Origin: Pseudonocardia sp. C8
GTDB taxonomy: Bacteria > Actinomycetota > Actinomycetes > Mycobacteriales > Pseudonocardiaceae
Length of the DNA: 64,000 bases
Direction: 5' to 3'
NCBI RefSeq assembly: GCF_014267175.1
Contig: NZ_JACMTR010000002.1
Coordinates: 2,567,501 to 2,631,500 of the forward strand
Below the pieces are notes generated by a model. It was not told the DNA's origin and searched no databases. It was given only the letters and a program-made list of their open reading frames with translations. This document shows, in pieces, positions 19,709 to 27,492 of the stretch (position 1 is the first letter of the stretch; the number at the start of each line of letters is the position of its first letter). The translations under genes and the position numbers were made by a program.

Positions 19709-19813
19709 ATGGCGAAGGCGGTGGGCGACGCCACCGGTACGCCGGCCCCGCGCCGGCCGGCGCCGGCGGGGAGCCGCGCACACCCGGGCCGCACCGCGGG
19801 GGCCGGCGCGTGA
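19709..19813 (+). CDS. 34-residue leader ORF coupled to PucR
   Basis: AAGGAG lies 8 bases before ATG 19709, a much better ribosome site than that of the PucR gene. The stop overlaps the PucR GTG start (GTGA). The product is Ala/Pro/Arg-rich ([10 protein letters not shown] then [10 protein letters not shown]) and has no recognisable domain. It may act as a translational coupler rather than as a functional protein. Confidence 0.4.
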   Translation: MAKAVGDATGTPAPRRPAPAGSRAHPGRTAGAGA

Positions 19814-21027
19814 CCGGGCACGCCGACGCGCTCGTCCGCCGGGCCGAGGCGGAGCTCGACGACCTGGTCCGCAGCGTGATCGGCGCGGTCGAGGAGCGGA
19901 TCCCGCTCTACCGGGACGACGACGTCGTCCCCCGCGCGGAGCTGCGCCGCTCGGTCGAGGTCAACCTGCGCTACATGGCCGACACGCTCCTCGACCCGTC
20001 CGCGGGCCTCGACCACGAGGCCGCGGCGACCGCGGGACAGCGGCGGGCACACCAGGGCGCCCCGCTGCCCGAGGTGCTGCAGGTCTACCGGATCAGCTAC
20101 GCGTTGCTGTGGGACCGGATCGTGGCCGACGCCCGGGAGGCCGGCGCTCCCGGGCAGCTCGACGCGGCCATCGACATCGGGACCCGGCTCTGGCAGCTCA
20201 CCGACGAGCACGCCACCGCGGTGACCGAGGCGTACCGCGAGGCGACCGCGGAGATCATGCTGCTGCAGCAGCGTCGCCGTTCCGCGCTGGTCGACGGCCT
20301 GTTCACCGGCGAGCTCGTGGCCGACGCCCGCCCGTGGGAGGTGGGCAGGCTGCTCGGTCTGCCGCTCGACGCCGACCTCGTCGTCGTCGCGGCGGAGACC
20401 GCCGGACCGGCCGAGGAGAGCCTGCCCGGCATCGAACGCCGCCTCTCCCGGGCCGGGAGCGTGTCGGCCTGGCAGCTCATGCCGTCGCTGCAGGCCGGCC
20501 TGGTCTCGGTGCGCGACGACGCCCAGCTCGCGACGGTGCTGGACGCCCTGCGACGGTCGGCGGGCGGCCGGACCGGGGTCAGCCCGCCCTACCGGGCGCT
20601 CGGCGAGACGCCCCGGGCGCTGCAGCTCGCCCGGACCGCGCTGCTCGGCATCCCGCCCGGCACGGCCGCCGTACGGGTGTTCCGGTCGAGCCCGCTGGCC
20701 GCGCTGCTCGCCCGCGATCCGGACGAGTCGCGGCGGCTGATGGACGAGGTGCTGGGCCCGATGCTCGACCTGCCGCACGACGACCGCGCCGGGCTCCTCG
20801 CGACCCTGCACGCCTACCTGGAGAACGACGGTTCCGCCGACCGGACCGCGCGCCTCCTGCACTGCCACCCGAACACGGTGCGCTACCGGCTCCGCCGGGT
20901 CCGCGAGCTGACCGGACGGTCGCTGACCGACCCCGTGGAGATCGCCGAGCTCGCCGCGGCCGCGGAGGCGGTCCGGCTGCACGCTCCCGACCACGAGACC
21001 GCCGTCCCCGCCCGGGCGCCGTCCTGA
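19810..21027 (+). CDS. PucR/CdaR-type transcriptional regulator (paralogue 1)
   Basis: The 405-residue protein has an RsbRD-like N-terminal helical domain (with [13 protein letters not shown]), a central GGDEF-like CdaR region, and a C-terminal PucR helix-turn-helix ([20 protein letters not shown]). GTG 19810 overlaps the stop of a 34-codon leader ORF. It is divergent from the FdhF/YdeP gene at 17055 and upstream of the DyP peroxidase, so it may control either. A close paralogue at 38845-40116 lies near the second FdhF/YdeP gene. Confidence 0.88.
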   Translation: MTGHADALVRRAEAELDDLVRSVIGAVEERIPLYRDDDVVPRAELRRSVEVNLRYMADTLLDPSAGLDHEAAATAGQRRAHQGAPLPEVLQVYRISYALLWDRIVADAREAGAPGQLDAAIDIGTRLWQLTDEHATAVTEAYREATAEIMLLQQRRRSALVDGLFTGELVADARPWEVGRLLGLPLDADLVVVAAETAGPAEESLPGIERRLSRAGSVSAWQLMPSLQAGLVSVRDDAQLATVLDALRRSAGGRTGVSPPYRALGETPRALQLARTALLGIPPGTAAVRVFRSSPLAALLARDPDESRRLMDEVLGPMLDLPHDDRAGLLATLHAYLENDGSADRTARLLHCHPNTVRYRLRRVRELTGRSLTDPVEIAELAAAAEAVRLHAPDHETAVPARAPS

Positions 21028-21107
21028 GCAGGGAGCACGACCGAGCCGGGCGCGCGCCCGCAGGGTTCGGCGACGTCACCCACCACACCCACGATCCGGA
21101 GGCATGC

Positions 21108-22124
21108 GTGCGCACTCCACAGGACGTCCTCGCCCCCCTCACCGACAGCGCGCTGTTCCTCACCCTCACCGTCCGTCCCGGACACGAGGCCGCCGCGCAC
21201 GACTTCCTGCCCGCGCTCGACGGGCTCGTCGGGTCCGTCGCGTTCCCGCACCCGGGCGAGGACCTGCACTGCGTCCTCGGGATCTCCTCGGACGCGTGGG
21301 ACCGGCTGCTGTCCGGGCCCCGCCCGGCCCACCTCCACCCGTTCCGCGCGATCGCCGGAGACCGGCACACCGCCCCAGCCACACCCGGGGACCTGTTCCT
21401 GCACCTGCGCTCCGCGCGGCCCTACCCGTGCTTCGAGCTGGCCCGCCGCGTCGTCGCCGAGCTGGGACCCGCCGCGGAGGTCGTCGACGCGGTGCACGGC
21501 TTCCGCTACTTCGACCGGCGCGACCTGCTCGGGTTCGTCGACGGCACCGCGAACCCCACCGGCGGCGACGCGGCCGCGTGCGCCCTGGTCGGCGACGACG
21601 ACCCGGCGTTCGCCGGCGGCTCCTACCTCGTCGTCCAGAAGTACCTGCACGACCTCGACGCCTGGACGGCGAAGCCGGTCGAGGACCGGGAGGCCGCGGT
21701 GGGCAGGCGGATGCTCGAGAACATCGAGATCCCCGACGACCGGAAGGCCTCCGACAGCCACGTCGCCCTCACGACGATCACCGACCCGGACGGGACCGAA
21801 CGCGAGATCGTCCGGGACAACATGCCGTTCGGCTCGATCGCCCGCGGCGAGTACGGGACCTACTTCGCCGGGTACGCCGCCGACCCGTCGGTCACGGAAC
21901 GGATGCTGACCCGGATGTTCGTCGGCGACCCGCCCGGGAACACCGACCGGCTCCTCGAGGTGTCGACGGCCGTCACCGGCGGGTTGTTCTTCGCCCCACC
22001 GGCCGCGGTCCTCGCCGACCCACCGCCGCTGCCCGCGTCCGCGGCCCGCGAGGAGACCCCGGAACCGGCCCGGGGCGCACCGGCGGCGTCGCTCGGGATC
22101 GGCGGGCTGCGCGACCACCTGTGA
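21108..22124 (+). CDS. DyP-type heme peroxidase with encapsulin-targeting tail
   Basis: The 338-residue protein fits B-type (YfeX-like) dye-decolourising peroxidases: GFVDGTANPTG with catalytic Asp145, the probable proximal heme ligand His218 in DSHVALTT, and DNMPFGSIARGEYGTYF. Such enzymes use H2O2 to oxidise dyes, phenolics or porphyrins. The extreme C-terminus SLGIGGL (residues 328-334), after a Pro/Ala-rich linker, matches the targeting peptide that loads DyP cargo into encapsulin shells. GTG 21108 follows a GGAGG site. No encapsulin shell gene is in this window. Confidence 0.92.
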   Translation: MRTPQDVLAPLTDSALFLTLTVRPGHEAAAHDFLPALDGLVGSVAFPHPGEDLHCVLGISSDAWDRLLSGPRPAHLHPFRAIAGDRHTAPATPGDLFLHLRSARPYPCFELARRVVAELGPAAEVVDAVHGFRYFDRRDLLGFVDGTANPTGGDAAACALVGDDDPAFAGGSYLVVQKYLHDLDAWTAKPVEDREAAVGRRMLENIEIPDDRKASDSHVALTTITDPDGTEREIVRDNMPFGSIARGEYGTYFAGYAADPSVTERMLTRMFVGDPPGNTDRLLEVSTAVTGGLFFAPPAAVLADPPPLPASAAREETPEPARGAPAASLGIGGLRDHL

Positions 22125-22158
22125 CGCAACGGATGTCCCGAGAGAAGGAGGAACGGCG

Positions 22159-22338
22159 ATGAGCGACGACGGCTGGTACTTCTGCCTGCACCACCACGCG
22201 GTCGAACCCACCGAGGGATGCCGGGCCCAGGACCGGCTGGGCCCCTACCCGGACGAGGCGACGGCGGCCCGGGCGGTCGAGCTCGCGCGCGAGCGCACCG
22301 AGCAGGAGGACCGCCGCGACGCCGACTGGGACGGCTGA
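22159..22338 (+). CDS. Small conserved-looking protein, 59 residues
   Basis: AAGGAGG precedes ATG 22159. The product begins MSDDGWYFCLHHHAVEP and has GCRAQDRLGPYPDEATAARA, the look of a small actinobacterial protein family whose members combine an aromatic strand with an acidic helix. It probably shares a transcript with the DyP gene (35-base gap). No function can be assigned. Confidence 0.6.
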   Translation: MSDDGWYFCLHHHAVEPTEGCRAQDRLGPYPDEATAARAVELARERTEQEDRRDADWDG

Positions 22339-22409
22339 CCCGAACTGGGGCCATCCGCCCTACCCGCCCATCCGCCCCATTAGCCTCACCAGCCCCACCC
22401 CCGGGGACA

Positions 22410-22458
22410 CACTCATGGAGCTTTGGTCCCGTGCCACAGGACCAAAGCTCCATGAGTG
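22410..22458. terminator. Perfect 20-bp palindrome, dispersed element copy 1
   Basis: CACTCATGGAGCTTTGGTCC (22410-22429) and its exact reverse complement (22439-22458) flank a 9-base loop. It separates two convergent genes and contains the stop of the leftward one. A second copy lies at 24932-24978. It probably acts as a bidirectional terminator. Confidence 0.7.
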
Positions 22459-22832
22459 GCTCGCGCCCGGCGCGGGATCGCGGACCGCAGCACCGCGACG
22501 CCGGCGAGCACCATCCCGACCGCGGTGACCAGCGGCACGACGGTATAGAGGGCCTCGCCCACCGGGCCGGGCACGGTGAGCTCCGCGACGACGAAGCCCA
22601 CCAGCCCGGCGACCGCAGTGGCCAGGCCCGCCCGGCCGGTCCCGCCGGCCGCGGCACCGGTCAGCCCGAGGGAAGCCACGCCGGCGAGCGTGGCGAGGTA
22701 GACCGGGAGCAGGTAGGGCGACTCGTCGGCCGGGGCGAACCCGGCAATCAGCGCGGCGGAGAACAGGACGGCAGCGGCGGCGCCGGCCATGCAGACCACG
22801 GCGGCGCTGCGGGCGGTGCGGGTGGTGTCCAC
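22413..22832 (-). CDS. Four-helix integral membrane protein, unknown
   Basis: This 139-residue protein has about four hydrophobic segments (for example AAVVCMAGAAAAVLFSAALI and LATAVAGLVGFVVAELTV) and short basic ends. GTG 22832 follows a strong GGGAGGA site. Its last residues and stop are contributed by the dispersed palindrome, so the natural C-terminus may have been altered by that element. No family was recognised. Confidence 0.6.
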   Translation of the reverse strand: MDTTRTARSAAVVCMAGAAAAVLFSAALIAGFAPADESPYLLPVYLATLAGVASLGLTGAAAGGTGRAGLATAVAGLVGFVVAELTVPGPVGEALYTVVPLVTAVGMVLAGVAVLRSAIPRRARATHGALVLWHGTKAP

Positions 22833-22917
22833 GGTTCCTCCCGGTGAGGCTGGGCGAGGACCCGACGTTACGAACGCCGGGCCGCTGCGCGCGTCCGCCG
22901 ATCTACTCCGCTGCTAC

Positions 22918-23349
22918 TCAGGTGCGGGCCCTCCGGAGCAGGCCGGTGGCCGGAGCGAGCCGGGCCAGCGCGAGGGCGCCCACGAGCAGCCCGACATCGC
23001 GCAGGGCCACGTCGTAGAAGCCGCCGAGCAGCAGCAGGTTGACGATGATGCCGGCCAGCCACGCCGCGACCACGTAGCCACCGATGCGGGGCAGCACCCC
23101 CACGAGGATCCCGGCGAGGATCTCGACCACCCCGACGGCGAGCATGGCGTGGTGTGCGGTCCCGGGCACGAGCCCGTCGATCTGCGGGGCCAGGTACTGC
23201 TCCCAGTCGGTGAGCACCCCGGCGAACTTGTCGAGGCCGAACAGGATCGGCGCGACCGTGAACCCGGTCCGCAGCAGCAGGAACGCCTGGTGTGCTCCCG
23301 GCGATCCGGTGTCGGTGCGGGCGGTGGGAGTGTCTCGATGGGTGGTCAT
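22918..23349 (-). CDS. DoxX-like membrane protein
   Basis: This 143-residue protein with four hydrophobic helices (LLLRTGFTVAPILFGLDKF, MLAVGVVEILAGILVGVLP) resembles the DoxX/DoxD-like group of small membrane proteins, some tied to redox stress. It is divergent from a SufR-like regulator, with an inverted repeat in the 66-base gap, and is probably its target. DoxX assignment is by general pattern. Confidence 0.65.
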   Translation of the reverse strand: MTTHRDTPTARTDTGSPGAHQAFLLLRTGFTVAPILFGLDKFAGVLTDWEQYLAPQIDGLVPGTAHHAMLAVGVVEILAGILVGVLPRIGGYVVAAWLAGIIVNLLLLGGFYDVALRDVGLLVGALALARLAPATGLLRRART

Positions 23350-23364
23350 GGTGCCCTCCGCGGT

Positions 23365-23390
23365 CTAACGGATAGTAACGTGAACGTTAG
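23365..23390. promoter_or_regulatory. Inverted repeats between DoxX-like and SufR-like genes
   Basis: CTAACG (23365-23370) and CGTTAG (23385-23390) form an inverted repeat with 14 bases between; inside it lies AACGT-GA-ACGTT (23377-23388). The site is 15 bases from the DoxX-like start and is the likely operator of the divergent regulator. Confidence 0.55.
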
Positions 23391-23415
23391 AACTCCCGGA
23401 TGGTTTCGTCAACAG

Positions 23416-24165
23416 ATGTGTCTCTTAGAAGGGTGCAGACGGGTGGACGACTGGGTGGCCCAGGTCAGCGGGGTCGGCGCCCTCGCCGAGCCGGCACGGC
23501 GGGCGCTGTATCTCTATGTCGCGGAACAGCCCGAGCCGGTGAGCCGGGACCAGGCCGCCGAGGGTGCGGGGGTGGCCCGGCACACCGCGAAGTTCCACCT
23601 GGACAAGCTGGTCGACGAGGGCCTGCTCGACGTCGAGTACCGGCGCCTGTCCGGGCGCCGGGGCCCTGGCGCGGGCCGGCCCGCGAAGCTCTACCGGCGC
23701 GCGGACCGGCAGGTCGCGGTCACGCTCCCGCCGCGGCACTACGACCTCGCGGGCCGGATCCTGGCCCGTGCGGTCGAGGACGCGGCCCGCACCGGAGTGC
23801 CGGTTCTGGAGGCGGTGCGGCGTGCCGCGGCCGAGGCCGGGCACCGCCTCTGCGCCGAGCACGGCCGGCCGGACGGCCCGTCGCTGGAGTGCGTCGTCGG
23901 CCTGCTCGCCGCCCACGGGTACGAGCCGCGGGTGCTGGACGGCGCGGTCGAGCTGGCGAACTGCCCGTTCCACGCGCTGGCCCAGGAGCACACGGCGCTC
24001 GTGTGCGAGATGAACCTGCACCTGGTCGACGCGGTGCTCGACGAGCTCGGGCCGCCGGACGCCACGGCCGCGCTCGATCCGGCGCCGGGACGCTGCTGCG
24101 TCCGGCTCACCGGGTCGTGCGCCGCAGCCACCGCCTCAGGACCGGGACCAGCAGCGCCAGCGTGA
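23416..24165 (+). CDS. SufR-like winged-helix regulator with conserved cysteines
   Basis: The product has an ArsR/SufR-type helix-turn-helix (ALAEPARRALYLYV, GVARHTAKFHLDKLVDEGLL) and a C-terminal cysteine set NCPF...LVCEMN...GRCC. This spacing resembles SufR-family repressors that bind an Fe-S cluster. From ATG 23416 it has 249 residues; GTG 23443 (240 residues) has a better upstream GAAGGG site and is the more likely start. It is divergent from the DoxX-like gene. Its 3' end overlaps the convergent DedA-like gene by 59 bases. Ligand and cluster are inferred. Confidence 0.75.
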   Translation: MCLLEGCRRVDDWVAQVSGVGALAEPARRALYLYVAEQPEPVSRDQAAEGAGVARHTAKFHLDKLVDEGLLDVEYRRLSGRRGPGAGRPAKLYRRADRQVAVTLPPRHYDLAGRILARAVEDAARTGVPVLEAVRRAAAEAGHRLCAEHGRPDGPSLECVVGLLAAHGYEPRVLDGAVELANCPFHALAQEHTALVCEMNLHLVDAVLDELGPPDATAALDPAPGRCCVRLTGSCAAATASGPGPAAPA

Positions 24166-24829
24166 TCATGGACAGGCTCACGACCGAGGCGTAGCGGTCG
24201 ACGAGCAGCACGGCGTCGACCGCGTGCTGCCCGAGGCCGTAACCGAGCCCGGCGACCAGCCCGGTCATCAGGGCCGCGCCGGCGAGATCCAGCAGCAGGA
24301 AGGTGGTCAGCCGCATCCGGGTCCAGCCGGCGACGGCGTACACGACCGGGGTCGGGACGCCGGGCAGGACGGCGACGACGACGGCGAGCCGGACGACCCA
24401 CGGCTTCCACCGCGTGGCCCGGTCGGCGAGCCGCCGGGCCTGCTCGCCGGCGGTGAACATCCGGATGATGCCCGCGCCCCACTGCCGCCCGGCCCACCAG
24501 GTCAGCCAGTCGAACTTCACCATCCCGACGGCCCCGGCCGCGACGACGAGCCAGAGCGGGGCCTCACCGATGCGTGCGAACGCCGCGCCCGCCCCGATCG
24601 CCACGAGGTCGCCGGTCAGGAACCCCAGCAGTACCGGGTCGTCCGCCAGCAGGAACGGTGTGACGGGCCGCAGCGCCAGTCCGAACGCGACGACCCCGAG
24701 GATCGCCCCGATCAGCGTGATGTCGACGCGGGTGGCGGGTCCCTGCCAGGGCACCCAGCGGCGTAACCCGTGCCCGGCCGTCGACGACTCCGGACCCGCC
24801 GGTCGCTCACGGAGCTCGGTCTCGCACAT
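24107..24829 (-). CDS. DedA/VTT-family membrane protein
   Basis: The 240-residue protein has the VTT/DedA pattern: FLTGDLVAIGAGAAFARIG, FDWLTWWAGRQWG, RWKPWVVRLAVVVAVLPGVP and a Gly-rich helix after TPVVYAVAGWTRM. DedA proteins are thought to move lipids or support proton-motive homeostasis. The start is ATG 24829. An unusual perfect palindrome lies 20 bases upstream. Convergent overlap with the SufR-like gene is 59 bases. Confidence 0.78.
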   Translation of the reverse strand: MCETELRERPAGPESSTAGHGLRRWVPWQGPATRVDITLIGAILGVVAFGLALRPVTPFLLADDPVLLGFLTGDLVAIGAGAAFARIGEAPLWLVVAAGAVGMVKFDWLTWWAGRQWGAGIIRMFTAGEQARRLADRATRWKPWVVRLAVVVAVLPGVPTPVVYAVAGWTRMRLTTFLLLDLAGAALMTGLVAGLGYGLGQHAVDAVLLVDRYASVVSLSMITLALLVPVLRRWLRRTTR

Positions 24830-24849
24830 CGGGCGGCCCTCCCGCCATT

Positions 24850-24873
24850 AACTCGTACTTCAATGTACGAGTT
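24850..24873. promoter_or_regulatory. Candidate operator before the DedA-like gene
   Basis: AACTCGTAC (24850-24858) and GTACGAGTT (24865-24873) form a perfect 9-bp inverted repeat with a 6-base spacer; a further half-site CTCGTAC lies about 20 bases on. It is unusually AT-rich for this region. The spacing fits a TetR-type repressor, but no such gene is adjacent. Confidence 0.5.
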
Positions 24874-24931
24874 CTGACGGGGACGGTACTACCTCGTACG
24901 CGAACGTTCAACTTGCGACTCCCCACTGTCC

Positions 24932-24978
24932 ACTCATGGAGCTTCAGTCCTGCGCGACGGGACCAAAGCTCCATGAGT
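24932..24978. terminator. Near-perfect palindrome, dispersed element copy 2
   Basis: ACTCATGGAGCTTCAGTCC (24932-24950) and GGACCAAAGCTCCATGAGT (24960-24978) pair over 19 positions with two mismatches around a 9-base loop. It is the same element as at 22410-22458 and sits 28 bases past the alanine dehydrogenase stop, where a terminator is expected. Confidence 0.65.
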
Positions 24979-25006
24979 CCCGGCTTCGGTGGCGGCCGAG
25001 GCTGGC

Positions 25007-26134
25007 TCAGTCCAGGGCGGCGTCCAGGTCGACCGGGTCGATGCCGACGGCGGCCCCCACCGGGGCGTTGGTGAGGTGCCCGGCGTGGGTGTTGAGGCCG
25101 CGCGCGAGGGCGCGGTCGTCGCGCAGGGCCTGGCGCCAGCCCTTGTCGGCGAGGGCGACGGTGTAGGGGAGCGTCGCGTTGGTCAGGGCGTACGTCGAGG
25201 TGTGCGGCACGGCGCCCGGCATGTTGGCCACGCAGTAGAAGGTGGTGCCGTGCACCGGATAGGTCGGCTCGTCGTGCGTCGTGGGGTGGGTGTCCTCGAA
25301 ACAGCCGCCCTGGTCGACGGCGATGTCGACGAGCACCGAGCCGGGCTTCATCCGCGCGACGAGGTCGTTGCTGACCAGCTTCGGTGCGGCGGCGCCGGGG
25401 ATCAGGACCGCCCCGATCACCAGGTCGGCCTCCGTCACCTGCTTCTCGATGGTCAGCTTCGACGACGCCAGCCCGTGCACGCGGTTGTTGTAGCGCCAGA
25501 ACGACATCCGCAGCTTGTCGAGATCGGTGTCCAGCAGCGTGACGTCGGCGCCCATGCCGAGCGCGATGTTGGCCGCGTTCTGCCCGGCGACGCCGGCGCC
25601 GATCACCACGACCTTGGCGTTCGCCACCCCGCCCACGCCGCCCATCAGGACGCCGCGTCCGCCGTGGGCCCGCTGCAGCGAGTAGGCGCCGACCTGCGGG
25701 GCCAGGCAGCCGGCGACCTCCGACATGGGGTAGAGCAGCGGGAGCCCGCCCGAGGGCAGCTGCACGGTCTCGTACGCCACCGCGGTGACCTTGCTGTCGA
25801 GCAGCTGCCGGGCCAGCGTCCTGTCGGCGGCCAGGTGGAGGAAGGTGAACAGGGTCAGGCCCTCGCGGAGGCGGTGGTACTCCTCCGCGACGGGCTCCTT
25901 GACCTTGAGGACGAGGTCCGCGGCGGCCCAGGTGCCGTCGGCGTCCGGGACGATCGTCGCGCCGGCCGCGACGTACTCGTCGTCGCCGATCGAGGAACCG
26001 GAGCCGGCGTCCTGCTGCACGAACACCTCGTGCCCGTGCGCGGTGAGCTCGTGCACCCCGATCGGGGTGATCGCGACCCGGTACTCGTGGTTCTTGACTT
26101 CCTTCGGGACACCGATCCTCATGGAGGACATCAT
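25007..26134 (-). CDS. ald: Alanine dehydrogenase
   Basis: Ald interconverts L-alanine and pyruvate plus ammonia with NAD. The 375-residue protein begins MRIGVPKEVKNHEYRVAITP after a short extension, has the NAD-binding motif VIGAGVAGQNAANIALG, and ends with DKGWRQALRDD and NTHAGHLTN, all family hallmarks. ATG 26134, 26131 and 26122 are alternative starts; a GAGG site eight bases before 26134 supports the longest. It is monocistronic, with the dispersed palindrome as probable terminator. No AldR-type regulator is adjacent. Confidence 0.95.
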   Translation of the reverse strand: MMSSMRIGVPKEVKNHEYRVAITPIGVHELTAHGHEVFVQQDAGSGSSIGDDEYVAAGATIVPDADGTWAAADLVLKVKEPVAEEYHRLREGLTLFTFLHLAADRTLARQLLDSKVTAVAYETVQLPSGGLPLLYPMSEVAGCLAPQVGAYSLQRAHGGRGVLMGGVGGVANAKVVVIGAGVAGQNAANIALGMGADVTLLDTDLDKLRMSFWRYNNRVHGLASSKLTIEKQVTEADLVIGAVLIPGAAAPKLVSNDLVARMKPGSVLVDIAVDQGGCFEDTHPTTHDEPTYPVHGTTFYCVANMPGAVPHTSTYALTNATLPYTVALADKGWRQALRDDRALARGLNTHAGHLTNAPVGAAVGIDPVDLDAALD

Positions 26135-26203
26135 GGTGGAGGACCTCGGATCGCCACCATGCGAACGTGCCTTGTCCGCGGCCGGGTCGCCGCATCCGGT
26201 GGG

Positions 26204-27145
26204 TCACCGCGTCGTGGTCGCCCCCGCCTGCCGCGCCAGCCACTCCTCGACATCGAGGGCGGCGGGATGGATGGAGCGGGCGACCCGCAGATCCGCATCG
26301 AAGCCGGTCGCCCGCGTCCACCGCCAGAGCGCGACGGTGTCGGCGGCGAAACGCTCGAGCATCCACACCGGCATCGGCCACCGTCTCGGGGGCCGTCCGC
26401 ACACGCGGGTGTAGATCCGGCGGCACTCGTCGAGCGAGCGGCGGTCGGCGGCGAGCATCAGGTCCTGACCGATGAACCTCCCCGGGTCCGCGAACACCCT
26501 CTCGGCGATCACCCCCAGGTCGTGGCAGCACAGCCAGGGAACCTCGAACGACCCACCGGCGAGCTTCGGCCAGACGTGCCAGGTCCCGACGGCCGGGTGG
26601 AACGCCGGGTCGGTCATGAGCTCCATGAACGCGGTCGGGCGCAGGACCGTGACCGGTAGCTCCAGCTCGCGCAGCCGCTGCTCGACATCGAGTTTCGATT
26701 CCCAGGACCCGATCCCGGTACCTCGCTCGCCCGTCCCGGCGGACGCGTAGACGAGATGCCGGACGCCTGCCCGCCGTGCTGCCTCCGCCACGTTGCGGCC
26801 CTGCCGCACCTCGCCGTCGATGCCGCTGATCATGAAGTTCTGGACGCTGTAGACGCCGTGTGCCCCGTGCAGTGCGCGGACGAGCGACGCGGGGTCGTCC
26901 ATGTCGGCGCGCGTGATCTCGACCCCGAGAGCGGCGAGGGCCCGGGCCGGCCTGCGCGTCGGGTGGCGGGTCAGACCGCGAACCCGCCACCCCGCGGCGA
27001 CGAGGGCGCGTGCGACGGCGCCACCCTGACGACCGGTCGCCCCGGCCACGGCGACGGTCCGGGAGGCGTCGGCCCCGGAGCCCGTGGAGGGTTCCGGACC
27101 ACTCGCTCCGTCGGGGAGAGGGCGCCGTGCCACCTGGTCCTCCAC
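26204..27145 (-). CDS. NmrA-like NAD(P)-binding protein
   Basis: This 313-residue protein has an N-terminal Rossmann motif VAVAGATGRQGGAVARAL, then ADMDDPASLVRALHGAHGVY and VRHLVYASAGTGE, typical of NmrA-like atypical short-chain reductases. Such proteins sense NAD(P) redox state or act as reductases. GTG 27145 is the first in-frame start. It lies upstream of ald on the same strand with a 69-base gap and is divergent from the formate dehydrogenase operon. Its substrate is unknown. Confidence 0.8.
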   Translation of the reverse strand: MEDQVARRPLPDGASGPEPSTGSGADASRTVAVAGATGRQGGAVARALVAAGWRVRGLTRHPTRRPARALAALGVEITRADMDDPASLVRALHGAHGVYSVQNFMISGIDGEVRQGRNVAEAARRAGVRHLVYASAGTGERGTGIGSWESKLDVEQRLRELELPVTVLRPTAFMELMTDPAFHPAVGTWHVWPKLAGGSFEVPWLCCHDLGVIAERVFADPGRFIGQDLMLAADRRSLDECRRIYTRVCGRPPRRWPMPVWMLERFAADTVALWRWTRATGFDADLRVARSIHPAALDVEEWLARQAGATTTR

Positions 27146-27492
27146 CCGCGGGTGACGTCAGGGCTTCCGGGGCTCGGCGCGGGCCGGACCGATCGGTGGG
27201 GCGGTCGTCGTGGTCATCCCCATCCATCCTCTCCACGGAGGCCGGCCCGTGGGACCGGCTGTGGACACGGCGACCATACGCATCCCCGAGATCCGGGGCA
27301 TCGGCAAACTTGACCAACCGGCGTATCACCGCGGCCGGCTGACCTCGGGCAGCGCCACCGCAGCCGTCCGGGCAGCGGCGGGCCGTGCCGGCGCCGCCAC
27401 TTCCCCCGGTGGCTCCCCCCGGGAGGGGGAGACGGGGCCCGGGCCCGCGCGGTTAGCCTGCCGCGGTCACCACGCCGGCTGGGAGGTCATCG
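27146..27492. other. Divergent intergenic region before the formate dehydrogenase operon
   Basis: No gene is supported here. TTGACC at about 27310 and TAGCCT at about 27453 are weak promoter-like elements on the plus strand but are not correctly spaced with each other. A GC-rich CTCCCCCCGGGAGGGGGAG hairpin lies near 27414-27432. GGGAGG precedes ATG 27493. Confidence 0.4.

Noticed and set aside
22410..24978. The paired palindromes considered as ends of an insertion sequence.
   Set aside because: No transposase lies between them and each is itself a complete inverted repeat; terminator-like elements fit better.
24807..27329. Long minus-strand frame spanning ald and the NmrA-like gene.
   Set aside because: It runs out of frame over two clearly recognisable enzymes and shows no domain; a composition artefact.
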